Origin: Evansella cellulosilytica DSM 2522
GTDB taxonomy: Bacteria > Bacillota > Bacilli > Bacillales > Salisediminibacteriaceae
DNA length: 64,000 nt
NCBI RefSeq assembly: GCF_000177235.2
Contig: NC_014829.1
Location: forward strand, 4,402,001 to 4,466,000
Direction of reading: 5' to 3'
A program made the position numbers and the translations under genes. Numbering within the stretch: the first letter of the stretch is position 1; the number at the start of each line of letters is the position of its first letter. Positions 47,061-56,765 of the stretch are shown in pieces. Below the pieces are notes generated by a model, which was given only the letters and a program-made list of their open reading frames with translations, did no database searches and was not told where the DNA came from.

Positions 47061-47231
47061 TTAAGAAAAAAATGTCGTTCCTACCCATTCATATAGCTTG
47101 TATCCTGCATAGATGCCAATAATACCCATAATACCTGGTAAGGCTGGTGGCGCAGGTATCGGCAGCTTGATCCAGCCAAATAAAAAGCCAACAACTAATC
47201 CTGCTAATAGTGCTAATAATATTTCTTGCAT
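47061..47231 (-). CDS. XapX domain protein (DUF1427), small membrane protein
   Basis: A 56-residue protein: MQEILLALLAGLVVGFLFGW, then IKLPIPAPPALPGIMGIIGI and a short YAGYKLYEW tail. This is the conserved XapX pattern, with a helix, the PAPPALPG turn and a second helix. Function unknown; XapX proteins often sit near transporters or xanthosine genes, not seen here. ATG at 47231 is seven bases after AAAGGGTG, and an in-frame ATG two codons upstream overlaps that site. It is a single gene; 46796-47060 and 47238-47360 hold nothing else I can support. Confidence 0.85.
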   Translation of the reverse strand: MQEILLALLAGLVVGFLFGWIKLPIPAPPALPGIMGIIGIYAGYKLYEWVGTTFFS

Positions 47232-47364
47232 TTTCATCACCCTTTAACGTCTTCATTTTTATTATTTAAAGTTTGCGATATTGCGACCTTTTCTATCCTA
47301 TCAAAAGTAGGCATGTTTCAGCGAATGAAAGAAACTCTTACCTTCTAATAGTTTTATTTAACGC

Positions 47365-47452
47365 GAAGGGCAGATGGTGTATTCCCATCTGCCCTCCAAC
47401 TCATTCTATTTTGCACAAAGGTAAGATTACATTCGCAATCCGGTCTTACCTT
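47365..47452. repeat. Two hairpin units spaced 52 bases (family E, related to 22320)
   Basis: GGGCAGATGG/CCATCTGCCC (from 47368) and AAGGTAAGA/TCTTACCTT (from 47418) are perfect hairpins whose left arms begin 52 bases apart. They belong to the same family as the units at 22320-22463. Located just past the argS stop, so either could act as its terminator. Confidence 0.55.
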
Positions 47453-47465
47453 TCTCCTGACGAAG

Positions 47466-49133
47466 TTACATTTTTTCTGGTGCCTCTACTCCTACTAGCT
47501 TAAGAGCATCTTGAAGTGTTGCTCGAACCGCTTCCATTAAACCGAGCCTTGCTTTCGTTAGCTCGCTATCTTCATTAATTACTTTTTCAGCATTATAAAA
47601 GCTGTGGAGTGTTTGCGCTAAATCATAGACGTAATTTGCCATGCGATGTGGCGCTCGTTTTTTCGCTGCATCTGCCACGGCCTCAGGATATTCGCCTAAT
47701 TTTTTCATTAAATCTAGCTCTTTTTCTGCAGTTAATCGCTCAAATTGTGCATGTGGGTCAACCTCATAACCTAAATCTCGTGCTTGGCGAAGCATGCTGC
47801 AAATTCTCGCGTGGGCATATTGTACGTAATATACAGGGTTTTCTGTTGATTGTGATTTCGCTAAGCTCATATCAAAATCTAAGTGTGTATCGGCTGCACG
47901 CATTGCAAAGAAATAACGCGTAGCATCGATACCTACCTCTTCCATTAGGTCACGCATCGTTACCGCTTTCCCTGTTCTTTTACTCATTTTAACTTTTTCA
48001 CCGTTTTCAAATAAGTTTACCATTTGAATAATTTGAACAGATAGCTGCTCTTTCTCATAGCCGAGTGCTTGAATTGCGGCCTTCATTCGCGGAATATATC
48101 CGTGATGATCTGCTCCCCAAATGTTAATGAGCTCTTCAAAGCCACGTGCAAACTTATCTTTATGGTAGGAGATATCTGGCGTTAAATACGTATACGAACC
48201 GTCACTTTTTACGAGAACTCTGTCCTTATCGTCCCCGTATGTTGTAGAACGGAACCATACAGCACCATCCTCCTCATACGTTTCCCCACGATTTTTCAAT
48301 TCTGTAAGAACATCAGTTACTTTCTCTGTCGTATATAATGATGTTTCAGAATACCAGTGGTCAAAGTTTACTCGAAAGTCTGCTAAGTCTTCCTTTAGCT
48401 TATCTAACTCACGTTTCAAACCATATTCACGGAAAAATGCGAGGCGTTCCTTTTCCTCCGCATCGATGAAACGGTCTCCGTATGTGTCGGCAATTTCTTT
48501 TGCAAAGCCAATGATATCTTGTCCGTGATAGCCGTCCTCAGGCATTGGAACATCTTTTCCTAGCGCTTGTAAATATCGTGCGTCTATTGAACGGGCAAGG
48601 TTTTCTATTTGGTTTCCTGCATCATTTATGTAGTATTCGCGCGCTACATCGTAGCCTGCTTTTTCTAAAATGTTACATAAAGAATCTCCAACTGCTGCAC
48701 CGCGGGCATGTCCAAGATGGAGTGTGCCTGTTGGATTGGCTGACACAAACTCGACTTGTAACCTTTTCCCTTCTCCTACATTTACTTTACCGAACGCATT
48801 TCCTTGCTTAAGTACGGTTGAGACAATTTCTGATAAGTAATCCTTTTTCATGAAGAAGTTAATAAACCCAGGTCCCGCGATCTCGATTTTTTCTACACTC
48901 GCTGCTTCTTTGTTAAAATTAGCGACGATATCATCTGCAATCATACGCGGCGCTTTTTTTGCAATTCGAGCTAACTGCATTGCCATATTTGTTGCATAGT
49001 CTCCGTGTTCCTTTTCCTTCGGCGACTCAATAACAACACCAGGTATGTTTTCCGTAGTTGCTAACTGCGCTTTTATTACAGCTGCAATGATTTCACTCTT
49101 TAACGTTTCTTTTAATTGTTCTACTTGGCTCAT
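47466..49133 (-). CDS. argS: Arginyl-tRNA synthetase
   Basis: Class I aminoacyl-tRNA synthetase charging tRNA-Arg. 555 residues: N-terminal Add-1 domain (about 1-110), the HIGH motif as HLGHARG (about 131), the KMSK-like loop [14 protein letters not shown] near 367-380 and the C-terminal DALR anticodon-binding domain (from about 430, [13 protein letters not shown]). ATG at 49133 directly follows the ywiB stop codon, with the ribosome site inside ywiB, so the pair is translationally linked. No T-box leader is visible. Confidence 0.96.
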   Translation of the reverse strand: MSQVEQLKETLKSEIIAAVIKAQLATTENIPGVVIESPKEKEHGDYATNMAMQLARIAKKAPRMIADDIVANFNKEAASVEKIEIAGPGFINFFMKKDYLSEIVSTVLKQGNAFGKVNVGEGKRLQVEFVSANPTGTLHLGHARGAAVGDSLCNILEKAGYDVAREYYINDAGNQIENLARSIDARYLQALGKDVPMPEDGYHGQDIIGFAKEIADTYGDRFIDAEEKERLAFFREYGLKRELDKLKEDLADFRVNFDHWYSETSLYTTEKVTDVLTELKNRGETYEEDGAVWFRSTTYGDDKDRVLVKSDGSYTYLTPDISYHKDKFARGFEELINIWGADHHGYIPRMKAAIQALGYEKEQLSVQIIQMVNLFENGEKVKMSKRTGKAVTMRDLMEEVGIDATRYFFAMRAADTHLDFDMSLAKSQSTENPVYYVQYAHARICSMLRQARDLGYEVDPHAQFERLTAEKELDLMKKLGEYPEAVADAAKKRAPHRMANYVYDLAQTLHSFYNAEKVINEDSELTKARLGLMEAVRATLQDALKLVGVEAPEKM

Positions 49134-49571
49134 TTAACTGACCTCCTTTATTGATACACGCATTTCATAGTCTCCAGCCTTCGCCCCTTGAAGTGTAAGC
49201 GTATATGTTAAGTGAAGCTGCCCTTCACTATTCACATCGTCCCATTGAAAATCAGCTTTATTCGTTTTAGTGATCATGAGTAACGATCCGAATTTGCTAT
49301 GGTACATTCCTTCCGTCTCTATACCAGGGATAAAGCGTTGGTTCATCGTCACTGCCCCTTTACGTATGACAGTAACTTCCCCATTTTGTATTTTAACAGT
49401 TTGCATGGTTAGCTGCTTTTCGTTTTCTTCATTCGGTTCTTCAAAGCGTAAAAACGTAGATAATGACTTTTGAATTAAATGACCAGTCGATTTCATTACA
49501 CTTGTATCTTGTTGGTTTCCATCGCGAATGGTCGTCTTCATCTGAATCTCTACGGGTATACTATTTCCCAA
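49134..49571 (-). CDS. ywiB: YwiB family protein (DUF1934)
   Basis: A 145-residue protein of the DUF1934 (calycin-like beta-barrel) family: IPVEIQMKTTIRDGNQQDTS, FLRFEEPNEENEKQLTMQTV, RKGAVTMNQRFIPG and HLTYTLTLQGAKAGDYEMRV. Function unknown. TTG start at 49571, ten bases after GGGGAGGA. It ends at the argS start, as in B. subtilis (ywiB-argS). It precedes speE by a terminator and intergenic region; B. subtilis has speB there, absent here. Confidence 0.85.
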   Translation of the reverse strand: MGNSIPVEIQMKTTIRDGNQQDTSVMKSTGHLIQKSLSTFLRFEEPNEENEKQLTMQTVKIQNGEVTVIRKGAVTMNQRFIPGIETEGMYHSKFGSLLMITKTNKADFQWDDVNSEGQLHLTYTLTLQGAKAGDYEMRVSIKEVS

Positions 49572-49748
49572 AGTGACTCAATCCTCCCCGTGCTAACTAC
49601 TACAACTAACTCATTATATAGGATCGTTGCTCTGTCCTTCAAGCTTTACCCTATTTTTGATGATTTCTACATTGTTATTAAAATTATTTCTCGTTTTAAC
49701 GTAATCAGTTTAGTTTGTAGCCTCAAGTAATCACTCCCCTATAACTGA

Positions 49749-49800
49749 GACAAAAAAAACACAAGCAAACCGCTTTTAAAGCAATTCACTCGTGTTTTTC
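49749..49800 (-). terminator. Terminator after speE
   Basis: Long imperfect stem with arms AACACGAGTG / GCTTGTGTT and inner GCTTT/AAAGC, followed by TTTTTTTT on the minus strand, just past the speE stop. Confidence 0.8.
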
Positions 49801-49806
49801 ACCCTT

Positions 49807-50634
49807 CTATTCCGTCAAATCTTTTACAAACTTCGGTAAAGCAAATGCCGCTTTGTGGATTTCCTTTGTGTAATATTTTGTTTCAATTTCATGGAACCGC
49901 TCATCACTCACTTCGAGTGGGTCGAATTTTTTTGATCCTAATGTAAACGTCCATAGCCCGCTTGGGTATGTCGGTATATTTGCCGTATATAAGCGCGTTA
50001 TTGGAAAGGTTTCTTTAACGTCACGATACGCATTTTTAATTAACTCTTCATGGAACCATGGGTTGTCCGTTTGGGCAACAAAAATACCATCCTCTTTTAG
50101 TGCCTTCGATATTCCTTCGTAAAAGCCTTTCGTAAACAAATTTACAGCAGGTCCTACTGGTTCGGTGGAATCAACCATGATGACGTCATACTCATGATCA
50201 CTTTTTGCGATATGCATAAACCCATCGTCAACCTTTACTTCTACACGAGGGTCTTCCAGCTTTCCTGCTATAGAAGGCAAATATTGCTTTGAATACTCTA
50301 TTACTTTTCCATCGATTTCAACTAATGTTGCTTTTTCTACAGTAGGGTGCTTTAATATTTCTCGAATGACACCGCCATCTCCACCACCTACTACTAAAAC
50401 ATGTTTCGGATTTGGGTGAGTAAAAAGCGGTACGTGTGCTACCATTTCATGATAAACGAACTCGTCTTTTTCAGTCGTCATAACCATGCCATCTAATATG
50501 AGCATATTTCCGAACTCTGCTGTTTCCACCATGTCCAATTGTTGAAATTCAGTTTTTTCACTATGGTATGTTTTTTTTACTCTCATCGTAATGCCAAAGT
50601 CATTCGTTTGCTTCTCTGTAAACCAAAACTCCAT
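49807..50634 (-). CDS. speE: Spermidine synthase
   Basis: Transfers aminopropyl from decarboxylated SAM to putrescine. 275 residues: [75 protein letters not shown] (SAM-analogue motif), and [20 protein letters not shown] with the catalytic aspartate. ATG at 50634 follows AGAGGTGAAG; the eight earlier codons are weakly supported. Its usual partner speB (agmatinase) is not downstream, so putrescine must be supplied from elsewhere in the genome. Confidence 0.95.
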   Translation of the reverse strand: MEFWFTEKQTNDFGITMRVKKTYHSEKTEFQQLDMVETAEFGNMLILDGMVMTTEKDEFVYHEMVAHVPLFTHPNPKHVLVVGGGDGGVIREILKHPTVEKATLVEIDGKVIEYSKQYLPSIAGKLEDPRVEVKVDDGFMHIAKSDHEYDVIMVDSTEPVGPAVNLFTKGFYEGISKALKEDGIFVAQTDNPWFHEELIKNAYRDVKETFPITRLYTANIPTYPSGLWTFTLGSKKFDPLEVSDERFHEIETKYYTKEIHKAAFALPKFVKDLTE

Positions 50635-50941
50635 TTTCTTCACCTCTTTTTTATACATACACGTTTGTTCGCTACGACAAACTCTTTTTCACGCAATCCA
50701 TTTACTTCTTTATCTTCAGCCGATTTCGAGCGTTTTATCCTTATAAATAACCGATGTGTTCCCTGCTTTCTTTTACACACTTTCTTCTACCATCCTCCAC
50801 TCTTTTTCTCACTATTAATCTTTCGACTTGTAAGTATATCGAAGCTCCTTTTGTGGAAAACTGTGGTAATAATTCATATGAAACTAATGGCAATTTTCAT
50901 ATAAAAATGCTTATTGCATTGAACAGCGAGAGGTGGATGAC

Positions 50942-53032
50942 ATGGAAGTACTTACTAGAACCGCTATTAGAAAACGTAAACGTAGATGGAGAAGATTATT
51001 TAAGCTTTCCATTCTTTTACTCACTATTTCCCTATGCGCAGTTGCGGCTGTTGTCACATACGCGTACCAGCTAGAGCCACCCTCACTTTCTGTTCAAGAA
51101 ACATCTGTCTTATACTCTGCCAATGAAGAAGTTATTGGCGAGTTCCATCAAGGGCAAAACCGACATTGGATTCCTTTAGAAAACATGGGTGACGCTATTG
51201 TAGAGGCAACTTTAGCCATTGAAGATCGACGCTTTTATGATCACCAAGGCTTTGACTTTTTTCGAATAGGTGGCGCTGTCGTAACGAACGTACGGTCAAA
51301 TTCAATGGCTCAAGGCGCTAGTACAATTACACAGCAATATGCAAGAAATCTATTTTTAACACATGATAAAACATGGACTAGAAAAATGGATGAAGCTTTT
51401 TATGCATTACGTCTTGAGCTCCATTATACGAAAAGTGAGATTTTGGAAGGGTATTTAAACACGATATATTATGGACACGGTGCGTATGGAATTGAAGCAG
51501 CCGCCAACTTATATTTTCAAAAAAACGCAGAAGATTTAACGATAGCTGAGGCGGCAATGCTAGCTGGTATTCCGAAGGGACCTAACATTTATTCTCCATT
51601 TATAAACGAAGATCGTGCGAAAGGTCGTCAAGAAACGGTGTTATTTACAATGGAGGAAGCTGGATTCATCACTTCTGAAGAAAGACAAAGCTATGTAAAT
51701 GAGGAATTATCGTATGCAGTTGACGATGACATTGAGGCGAACGTCGTTGCACCATATTTTCAAGAAACGGTGTTAAATTGGTTAAGAAATGATTTAGGAA
51801 TAGATTCGAGTGTACTAGAAAGTGGTGGATTAGAGATACATACGACACTAGATACATCGATGCAAAAAATTGCTGAGAGGCTTGTAAAGGAAGAGCTTGG
51901 TGGACAAGATCATCTGCAAACTGGTTTTGTCGCAATAGATCCCCAGACTGGTGAAGTAAAATCACTCGTTGGCGGTGTCGATTATGACAAGAGTTCATTT
52001 AACCGGGTGACTCAAGCAGCCAGACAGCCAGGTTCAACGTTGAAGCCTCACTTATATTACGCGGCTTTAGAAAATGGTATGAGGCCAAATTCAATGTTAA
52101 AAAGTGAAGCTACAGAGTTTCACTATGATAATACAGAATATCCAGTAACTAACTTTGACGCCTATGCTGAGGATTATGTAACGATGTTAGAGGCGCTCGC
52201 TGTTTCTGATAACATTTTTGCAGTGAAAACTCATTTTTTACTTGGACTCGATCAATTAGTCGATACAGCAGCACGTTTCGGCATTTCCACACCTCTACCT
52301 GAGCTACCATCTGTTGCATTAGGCTCTCGTGCCATCAACATTCTTGAAATGGTAAATAGCTATAGTGCTTATGCAAATGGCGGCTCCGTCGTTGAACCTC
52401 ATTTTGTAAGAAAAGTAGTTGACCGCGATGGCAATATATTATTTGAAGCCGAAAATGAAAAGGAGCAAGTATTTAATCCTGATTTAATAGCAGTCATGAA
52501 CAATATGATGGAGGCAATGTTTGAGCCAGAACTAAGTGAAGGTAGATATGCAAGAGTAACCGGTGCATCATTAGCCCAGTTTCTCGATCGGCCCACTGCT
52601 GGGAAAAGTGGCTCTACTGAATTTGATAGTTGGATGATTGGATATAATCCACAAATTGTTACTGGGGTTTGGGTTGGTAATGATGACAATGAAAGGTTAA
52701 ATTCTAATAATGGAGAATACACACATGCTCGTGCCATATGGGGACAGTTTATGAAAGAGGCAATGGCTGGTGAAGAAATTATTGATTTTGAAGTTCCTGA
52801 TAATGTAGTAGAGGTAGATATAAATCCACATACTGGGTTATTAGCAACCGAATCATGTCCAATTAGTAGACCTACCCTTTTTTATGCAGGAACGGAGCCT
52901 ACAGAGTACTGCTATGAGCATATCGAAGGGGCTGAGGAAGAAAATCCTGAAAGAAAGTTTGATGAGCACCAGAAGACAGAGGACGAAAAAAGAGAAAAGT
53001 TCCTCGATAAGATTTTTGATTGGTTTAGTTAA
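50942..53032 (+). CDS. pbpG: Class A penicillin-binding protein 2D
   Basis: Bifunctional glycosyltransferase/transpeptidase that in B. subtilis supports spore peptidoglycan. 696 residues: membrane anchor after a basic stretch, glycosyltransferase motifs IEDRRFYDHQGFDFFR and GASTITQQYARNLF, then transpeptidase motifs STLKPHLYYAAL (active serine), SDNIFAVKTH (SxN) and GKSGST (KTG-like). The C-terminus is acidic and charged. ATG at 50942 is five bases after GAGGTGG. The locus order speE-pbpG-ywhD is that of B. subtilis. Confidence 0.93.
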   Translation: MEVLTRTAIRKRKRRWRRLFKLSILLLTISLCAVAAVVTYAYQLEPPSLSVQETSVLYSANEEVIGEFHQGQNRHWIPLENMGDAIVEATLAIEDRRFYDHQGFDFFRIGGAVVTNVRSNSMAQGASTITQQYARNLFLTHDKTWTRKMDEAFYALRLELHYTKSEILEGYLNTIYYGHGAYGIEAAANLYFQKNAEDLTIAEAAMLAGIPKGPNIYSPFINEDRAKGRQETVLFTMEEAGFITSEERQSYVNEELSYAVDDDIEANVVAPYFQETVLNWLRNDLGIDSSVLESGGLEIHTTLDTSMQKIAERLVKEELGGQDHLQTGFVAIDPQTGEVKSLVGGVDYDKSSFNRVTQAARQPGSTLKPHLYYAALENGMRPNSMLKSEATEFHYDNTEYPVTNFDAYAEDYVTMLEALAVSDNIFAVKTHFLLGLDQLVDTAARFGISTPLPELPSVALGSRAINILEMVNSYSAYANGGSVVEPHFVRKVVDRDGNILFEAENEKEQVFNPDLIAVMNNMMEAMFEPELSEGRYARVTGASLAQFLDRPTAGKSGSTEFDSWMIGYNPQIVTGVWVGNDDNERLNSNNGEYTHARAIWGQFMKEAMAGEEIIDFEVPDNVVEVDINPHTGLLATESCPISRPTLFYAGTEPTEYCYEHIEGAEEENPERKFDEHQKTEDEKREKFLDKIFDWFS

Positions 53033-53127
53033 AGGAGAAGGTAGCGAAGATAACGCAATAGTGTTTTTCTCGGGTCGATAAAACTGTTGCACAGGTCAGC
53101 GGTCATTCCATCGTTCTTATATAAATA

Positions 53128-53167
53128 AAGGCAGGCGAAGAATAATTGGGGTTCCTTCGCCTGCCTT
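53128..53167. terminator. Bidirectional terminator after pbpG
   Basis: Perfect arms AAGGCAGGCGAAG and CTTCGCCTGCCTT around a 14-base loop, between the convergent pbpG and ywhD. Confidence 0.8.
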
Positions 53168-53268
53168 CTGTCTTAGTATGACATTGCATGTCATTTTTTA
53201 AGTGTACGCACAAAAAGTCTATTAAGCAACAGCTGTCACATCTGTTCACAATTTGTTCACATTTACTC

Positions 53269-53805
53269 TCATTCAGTACTAGTTTCTAACGCTTTTTTTA
53301 GCTCTTCATCTGCGCGATTCCACATCTCTTCATTAAAATTTTCTAAATAATGTTGCAAAATTTGTTTAGATTTATCATCCATTTGAGAAACCATCACTCT
53401 ACCTTTTAGCGACCGGTCCATATTGTTTACGTGTTCTGGGAAGTTTTTGTATCCTCTTCGAATTTCTCTGTCGACTGTTAATTCACACGCCCCAAGACCA
53501 ACATACGCTGGGCCACCATTTCTTTGATCAACAGTTACCCAAACGAGCCAATACGGTCTTCCATTTGGCACTTCCTCTTTGTCAGGAAGAAACTTAATTC
53601 CTTTCTCTACAACACTTCGCGCATGTAATGCGCCCATATCGACAAACGCTTCTCCTTCTTCTACATCAATAAAAACTGGAGAGACGTTATTTAAATTTAG
53701 TACTCCTGCTCCATAGCCTCCATGGCCATCTGTTGAGTCAGAGCTTAAAATGTTAAACCCTTGCGATCGCTTCTTTTCATCCTTTTTGTTATCAAACAAG
53801 TCCAT
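53269..53805 (-). CDS. ywhD: YwhD family protein
   Basis: A 178-residue conserved protein of unknown function: MDLFDNKKDEKKRSQGFNIL, GGYGAGVLNLNNVSPVFIDV, FVDMGALHARSVVEKGIKFL, GRPYWLVWVTVDQRNGG and HYLENFNEEMWNRADEEL. Length and motifs match B. subtilis YwhD. ATG at 53805 is used; upstream in-frame codons are unlike the family. In B. subtilis the neighbour ywhC encodes a site-2 type protease; it is absent here, and ywhB follows directly in the opposite direction. Confidence 0.88.
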   Translation of the reverse strand: MDLFDNKKDEKKRSQGFNILSSDSTDGHGGYGAGVLNLNNVSPVFIDVEEGEAFVDMGALHARSVVEKGIKFLPDKEEVPNGRPYWLVWVTVDQRNGGPAYVGLGACELTVDREIRRGYKNFPEHVNNMDRSLKGRVMVSQMDDKSKQILQHYLENFNEEMWNRADEELKKALETSTE

Positions 53806-53978
53806 TATTTTCCCTCGCTTTCGATTGCTACTTCCTCTAATTTTATCATAACAAATAGTGTTAACAAAGAATGGCAACTGCTATATGCGAAATATATTCC
53901 TTTTCATAGCATTGCTTGAAATGTCCATTTCATCATATACTATACGAGAACTATTATCGTGAAAGGGGTACATACATT

Positions 53979-54164
53979 ATGCCGATCGTTACTGTTAAAC
54001 TACTTGAAGGACGTTCCGATGACCAAAAACGCGCGCTAGTTGAAAAAGTCACTGCCGCTGTTTCTGAAACGACAAATGCTCCAGCTGAAAAGGTAGCTGT
54101 CATCATTGAAGAGATGTCGCCAAATCATTATGGAGTAGCAGGAAAAAGAGTGAGTGATTCTTAA
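53979..54164 (+). CDS. ywhB: 4-oxalocrotonate tautomerase family protein (YwhB-like)
   Basis: A 61-residue tautomerase with the catalytic Pro at position 2 of the sequence (residue 1 after Met removal): MPIVTVKLLEGRSDDQKRAL. The body has EKVTAAVSETTNAPAEKVAV and the hallmark IIEEMSPNHYGVAGK. It forms hexamers in the family; the physiological substrate is unclear. ATG at 53979 follows GAAAGGGG, 8-9 bases upstream; initiating earlier would bury the N-terminal Pro, so this start is required for activity. Confidence 0.93.
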   Translation: MPIVTVKLLEGRSDDQKRALVEKVTAAVSETTNAPAEKVAVIIEEMSPNHYGVAGKRVSDS

Positions 54165-54170
54165 TAGGCG

Positions 54171-54222
54171 AATAGGGACGGACCTCGTTTGCCATTTTTG
54201 GCGAACGAGGTCCGTCCCTATT
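54171..54222. repeat. 19-bp perfect inverted repeat after ywhB
   Basis: Arms AATAGGGACGGACCTCGTT and AACGAGGTCCGTCCCTATT around a 14-base loop. No T-tract follows on either strand. It lies between convergent ywhB and ywgA and may stabilise or terminate both transcripts, or be a REP-like dispersed palindrome. Confidence 0.6.
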
Positions 54223-54240
54223 AACCTCACATCAACAAAC

Positions 54241-54263
54241 ACGACCCTCAGTTAAAGGGTCGT
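54241..54263 (-). terminator. Terminator after ywgA
   Basis: Minus-strand stem ACGACCCTTT-AACTG-AGGGTCGT followed by GTTTGTTG, just past the ywgA stop. Confidence 0.65.
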
Positions 54264-54275
54264 GCAAGTGCTGTG

Positions 54276-54782
54276 CTATTGTATTAGTTTTTTCCTTGTG
54301 TTTGCGATAAAAGCGTACGCTTCTTCGATATCTTCCTTTGAGTAGTTTTGCTTTGCTTTTAGTGTGAAGACTTTTTCTTCCACTTCCTCTCGGGAGAGGT
54401 CCTCGAAAAATAAAACTGTAGATACGAGTTCAAGAAACTTTGAGCTTTTTTCATTGATATCATTAAAAACACCTTTTGACTCGGGTAATTGATAGCTTGA
54501 CAGTTCTAGAAATTCATTACCTTTATCAGAGAGCTTATAACGATATTGATAGTATCCTGCCTTCTTTTCTTTTACCTCTTCTACAAACGTAAGCTCACTC
54601 ATTTCTTCCACGCGCAAATTTAATTCCTCAGAGTATGGACCGTATAAGTGAAATTGATATTTTTCATAAAACGGAAAATGAAGCTTTTTAGCTATATAAA
54701 TAAGCTTTTGTAGCTTCTTTCTCCCTACGACTTCCCCTGTTTCCTTTAACAATGCTAATAGCTTGCAATGCTCTTGTAACAA
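54276..54782 (-). CDS. ywgA: YwgA family protein
   Basis: A 168-residue protein: LQEHCKLLALLKETGEVVGR then KLQKLIYIAKKLHFPFYEK, FHLYGPYSEELNLRVEEM and a C-terminal part with SYQLPESKGVFNDINEKSS and DLSREEVEEKVFTLKAKQN. It looks like a winged-helix-containing regulatory-type protein, with no assigned function. TTG start at 54782, six bases after AGGAGGGG, four bases after the ywfO stop codon, so the two are co-transcribed and probably coupled. Order matches the B. subtilis ywfO/ywgA region. Confidence 0.83.
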   Translation of the reverse strand: MLQEHCKLLALLKETGEVVGRKKLQKLIYIAKKLHFPFYEKYQFHLYGPYSEELNLRVEEMSELTFVEEVKEKKAGYYQYRYKLSDKGNEFLELSSYQLPESKGVFNDINEKSSKFLELVSTVLFFEDLSREEVEEKVFTLKAKQNYSKEDIEEAYAFIANTRKKLIQ

Positions 54783-54785
54783 CGG

Positions 54786-56090
54786 TTACCCCTCCTGTGC
54801 CATAAGTAGCTCCAAAATACGTTTTTTCTCTTCTGCAAAGGTTGTATCATTCTCTAATATATCCTTCGGAAAATAAAGCTTGTGATCCGTTCTCTTTTTA
54901 CCTGAAATGGCCTCTACTACATCAGATTCCCTTGATAGCTCTCGTAGTTCGCCTGTAGGCTTTAATAAATGAATTGGCAATCTTTCCTCTTCTTCACCGG
55001 GACGGTAGAAGTCATATGGTAAATCAGAAGAAGAGTCAATGACTAAATAATAAGTAGGATCTAGTCCAATTTTTATAAATAATTGATTTAACTCTGTCCA
55101 AATCTTCATTTGCGCGCTTGGGTCACACTCCACATACTTGAATAGTCTTCGATCCATAAACCTTTGACACAAATCCTTTAAAATGGCGTCTGCTTCGTCT
55201 TGCCATTCTTGGAAGTAATAAAGGATAATCGATTCATCTAGCTTCAAGTAATCTTCCAGTGTGATGCTTCCAGAGAATAATGAAATAAAATGTTTAGGCT
55301 TGTCTTTAAATTGATAGTTTTGTTCATATAAATGTTTAGCACGGTGCAAAATTTTGCTCAAAATGACTTCCGCACTTCTTGTTACTGGATGGAAATATAC
55401 TTGCCAATACATTTGATAACGACTCATAATGTAATCTTCTACTGCATGCATGCCGCTATGCTTAAAAACAGCTGAGTCTTCCATCGGGCGCATCACGCGT
55501 AAGAGACGCTCCATATCAAAGTGGCCGTAGCTTACTCCTGTGTAAAAGGCATCGCGAAGAAGATAGTCCATTCGATCCGCATCAATTTGACTCGATATTA
55601 AGCTTACAACGAGTTTGTTTGGATACGTTTTTGCAATGACATCAGCGACTTTTTTTGGGAAATCTTGTCCCATTTTTAATAGCACTTTATGTACTTCCGT
55701 ATCGCCTAAAATGATTTTTCGCGTCCATTCCTCATGATCGGTATGAAAAACCTTTTCAAATGAATGAGAAAATGGTCCGTGTCCAATATCATGGAGAAGT
55801 GCTGCTGAAAGACAAACGAGCCGCTCTTCAGAATCCCAGTGCTCTCTTTCCTCCATGTTCTCCACTATACGGCGCATAATTTCATATACTCCTAGTGAAT
55901 GGTTAAAACGAGTGTGCTCTGCACCGTGGAATGTTAAGTACGTCGTACCTAATTGGCGAACTCGTCTTAGTCGCTGAAACTCTCTCGTTCCTATCAGTTC
56001 CCATATTAGTTCGTCTCGAACGTGAATATAACGGTGTACTGGATCTTTAAATACTTTTTCTTCTTCTAGCCTTCCAAACCTTCCCGTCAT
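54786..56090 (-). CDS. ywfO: HD-domain phosphohydrolase (YwfO)
   Basis: HD-superfamily enzyme likely to be a deoxynucleotide triphosphohydrolase relative. 434 residues (B. subtilis YwfO about 433). Motifs: DPVHRYIHV, RRVRQLGTTYLTFHGAEHTR with FNHSLGVYEI, the HD pair AALLHDIGHGPFSHSFE, ISSQIDADRMDYLLRDAFYT and VYFHPVTRSAEVILSKIL. ATG at 56090 is five bases after AAAGGAG; seven upstream in-frame codons are not family-like. Upstream of ywgA on the same strand. Confidence 0.9.
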   Translation of the reverse strand: MTGRFGRLEEEKVFKDPVHRYIHVRDELIWELIGTREFQRLRRVRQLGTTYLTFHGAEHTRFNHSLGVYEIMRRIVENMEEREHWDSEERLVCLSAALLHDIGHGPFSHSFEKVFHTDHEEWTRKIILGDTEVHKVLLKMGQDFPKKVADVIAKTYPNKLVVSLISSQIDADRMDYLLRDAFYTGVSYGHFDMERLLRVMRPMEDSAVFKHSGMHAVEDYIMSRYQMYWQVYFHPVTRSAEVILSKILHRAKHLYEQNYQFKDKPKHFISLFSGSITLEDYLKLDESIILYYFQEWQDEADAILKDLCQRFMDRRLFKYVECDPSAQMKIWTELNQLFIKIGLDPTYYLVIDSSSDLPYDFYRPGEEEERLPIHLLKPTGELRELSRESDVVEAISGKKRTDHKLYFPKDILENDTTFAEEKKRILELLMAQEG

Positions 56091-56231
56091 AGCGGCTCCT
56101 TTCTTGCTCATGTTTACGCCTTATCCTAGTCATTATTATACTAAAATCAGACAAAAATAACAGGGGAATCATGTCAAATTTAAGTTTAAAATGACAAATT
56201 AAGTCGTAACAGGTTCTCCCTACATAAAAAT

Positions 56232-56275
56232 TCGAAAAGCTACTTCTAACAAGGAGATGTTAGAAATAGCTTTTC
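56232..56275 (-). terminator. Terminator after the DUF1450 gene
   Basis: Stem AAAAGCTATTTCTAACA against TGTTAGAAGTAGCTTTT (imperfect), followed by CGAATTTTTATG. It overlaps the gene's last bases. Confidence 0.75.
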
Positions 56276-56514
56276 TATTTGGCCACTTTACTGTTTATCT
56301 TCTTTTTCACTTTTTCTAGAAGCTGTTTTTCGTCTGGAGCAGAAATAGGACGATCATTCACAAAAGCAAATGATTTCTTACGTCCTGGACCACAATATGA
56401 TTGACAAGCAATCTCTATTTTAGCTTCAGGATCTAGTTTTTTTAACCTTGGTACTAAAGTGTGTATGTTTGTGGCCAGGCAATCATCACAGATGCGAAAT
56501 TCATTTGCCATCAT
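56275..56514 (-). CDS. DUF1450 family small cysteine protein
   Basis: A 79-residue protein: [40 protein letters not shown], then [20 protein letters not shown]. Cys pairs CDDC and CQSYC with a following [12 protein letters not shown] pattern match the DUF1450 (YuzB-like) family of probable thioredoxin-fold or metal-binding proteins. Biological role unknown. ATG 56514 follows AAGGATGTGG; ATG 56511 is an alternative. Isolated gene, convergent with nothing nearby. Confidence 0.83.
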   Translation of the reverse strand: MMANEFRICDDCLATNIHTLVPRLKKLDPEAKIEIACQSYCGPGRKKSFAFVNDRPISAPDEKQLLEKVKKKINSKVAK

Positions 56515-56765
56515 TCACCACATCCTTCTTTTATAAGTCAAGCGCACGAAGCGCTTATAAGCGATCACGATTAGCATAAAGCATCTTTGTAACACTAACG
56601 AGTATTTTACAATGTTTTATCTATGAATTGCAACGGTAACGTTGTCCAATTTTTCTAAGAAACGGTTTGGTTGAAAAACTAACCTCATAACTTCTCATGC
56701 TATCACTTGATATATCTTTTTATGCTATACTCATTTAAGCATAAACAATGTTGAGGAGCAAAGCG

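Noticed and set aside
50865-50874. GGTAATAATT, a perfect sigma-F -10, upstream of pbpG
   Set aside because: No matching -35 at the required 15-base spacing; kept out although pbpG is a sigma-F gene in B. subtilis.
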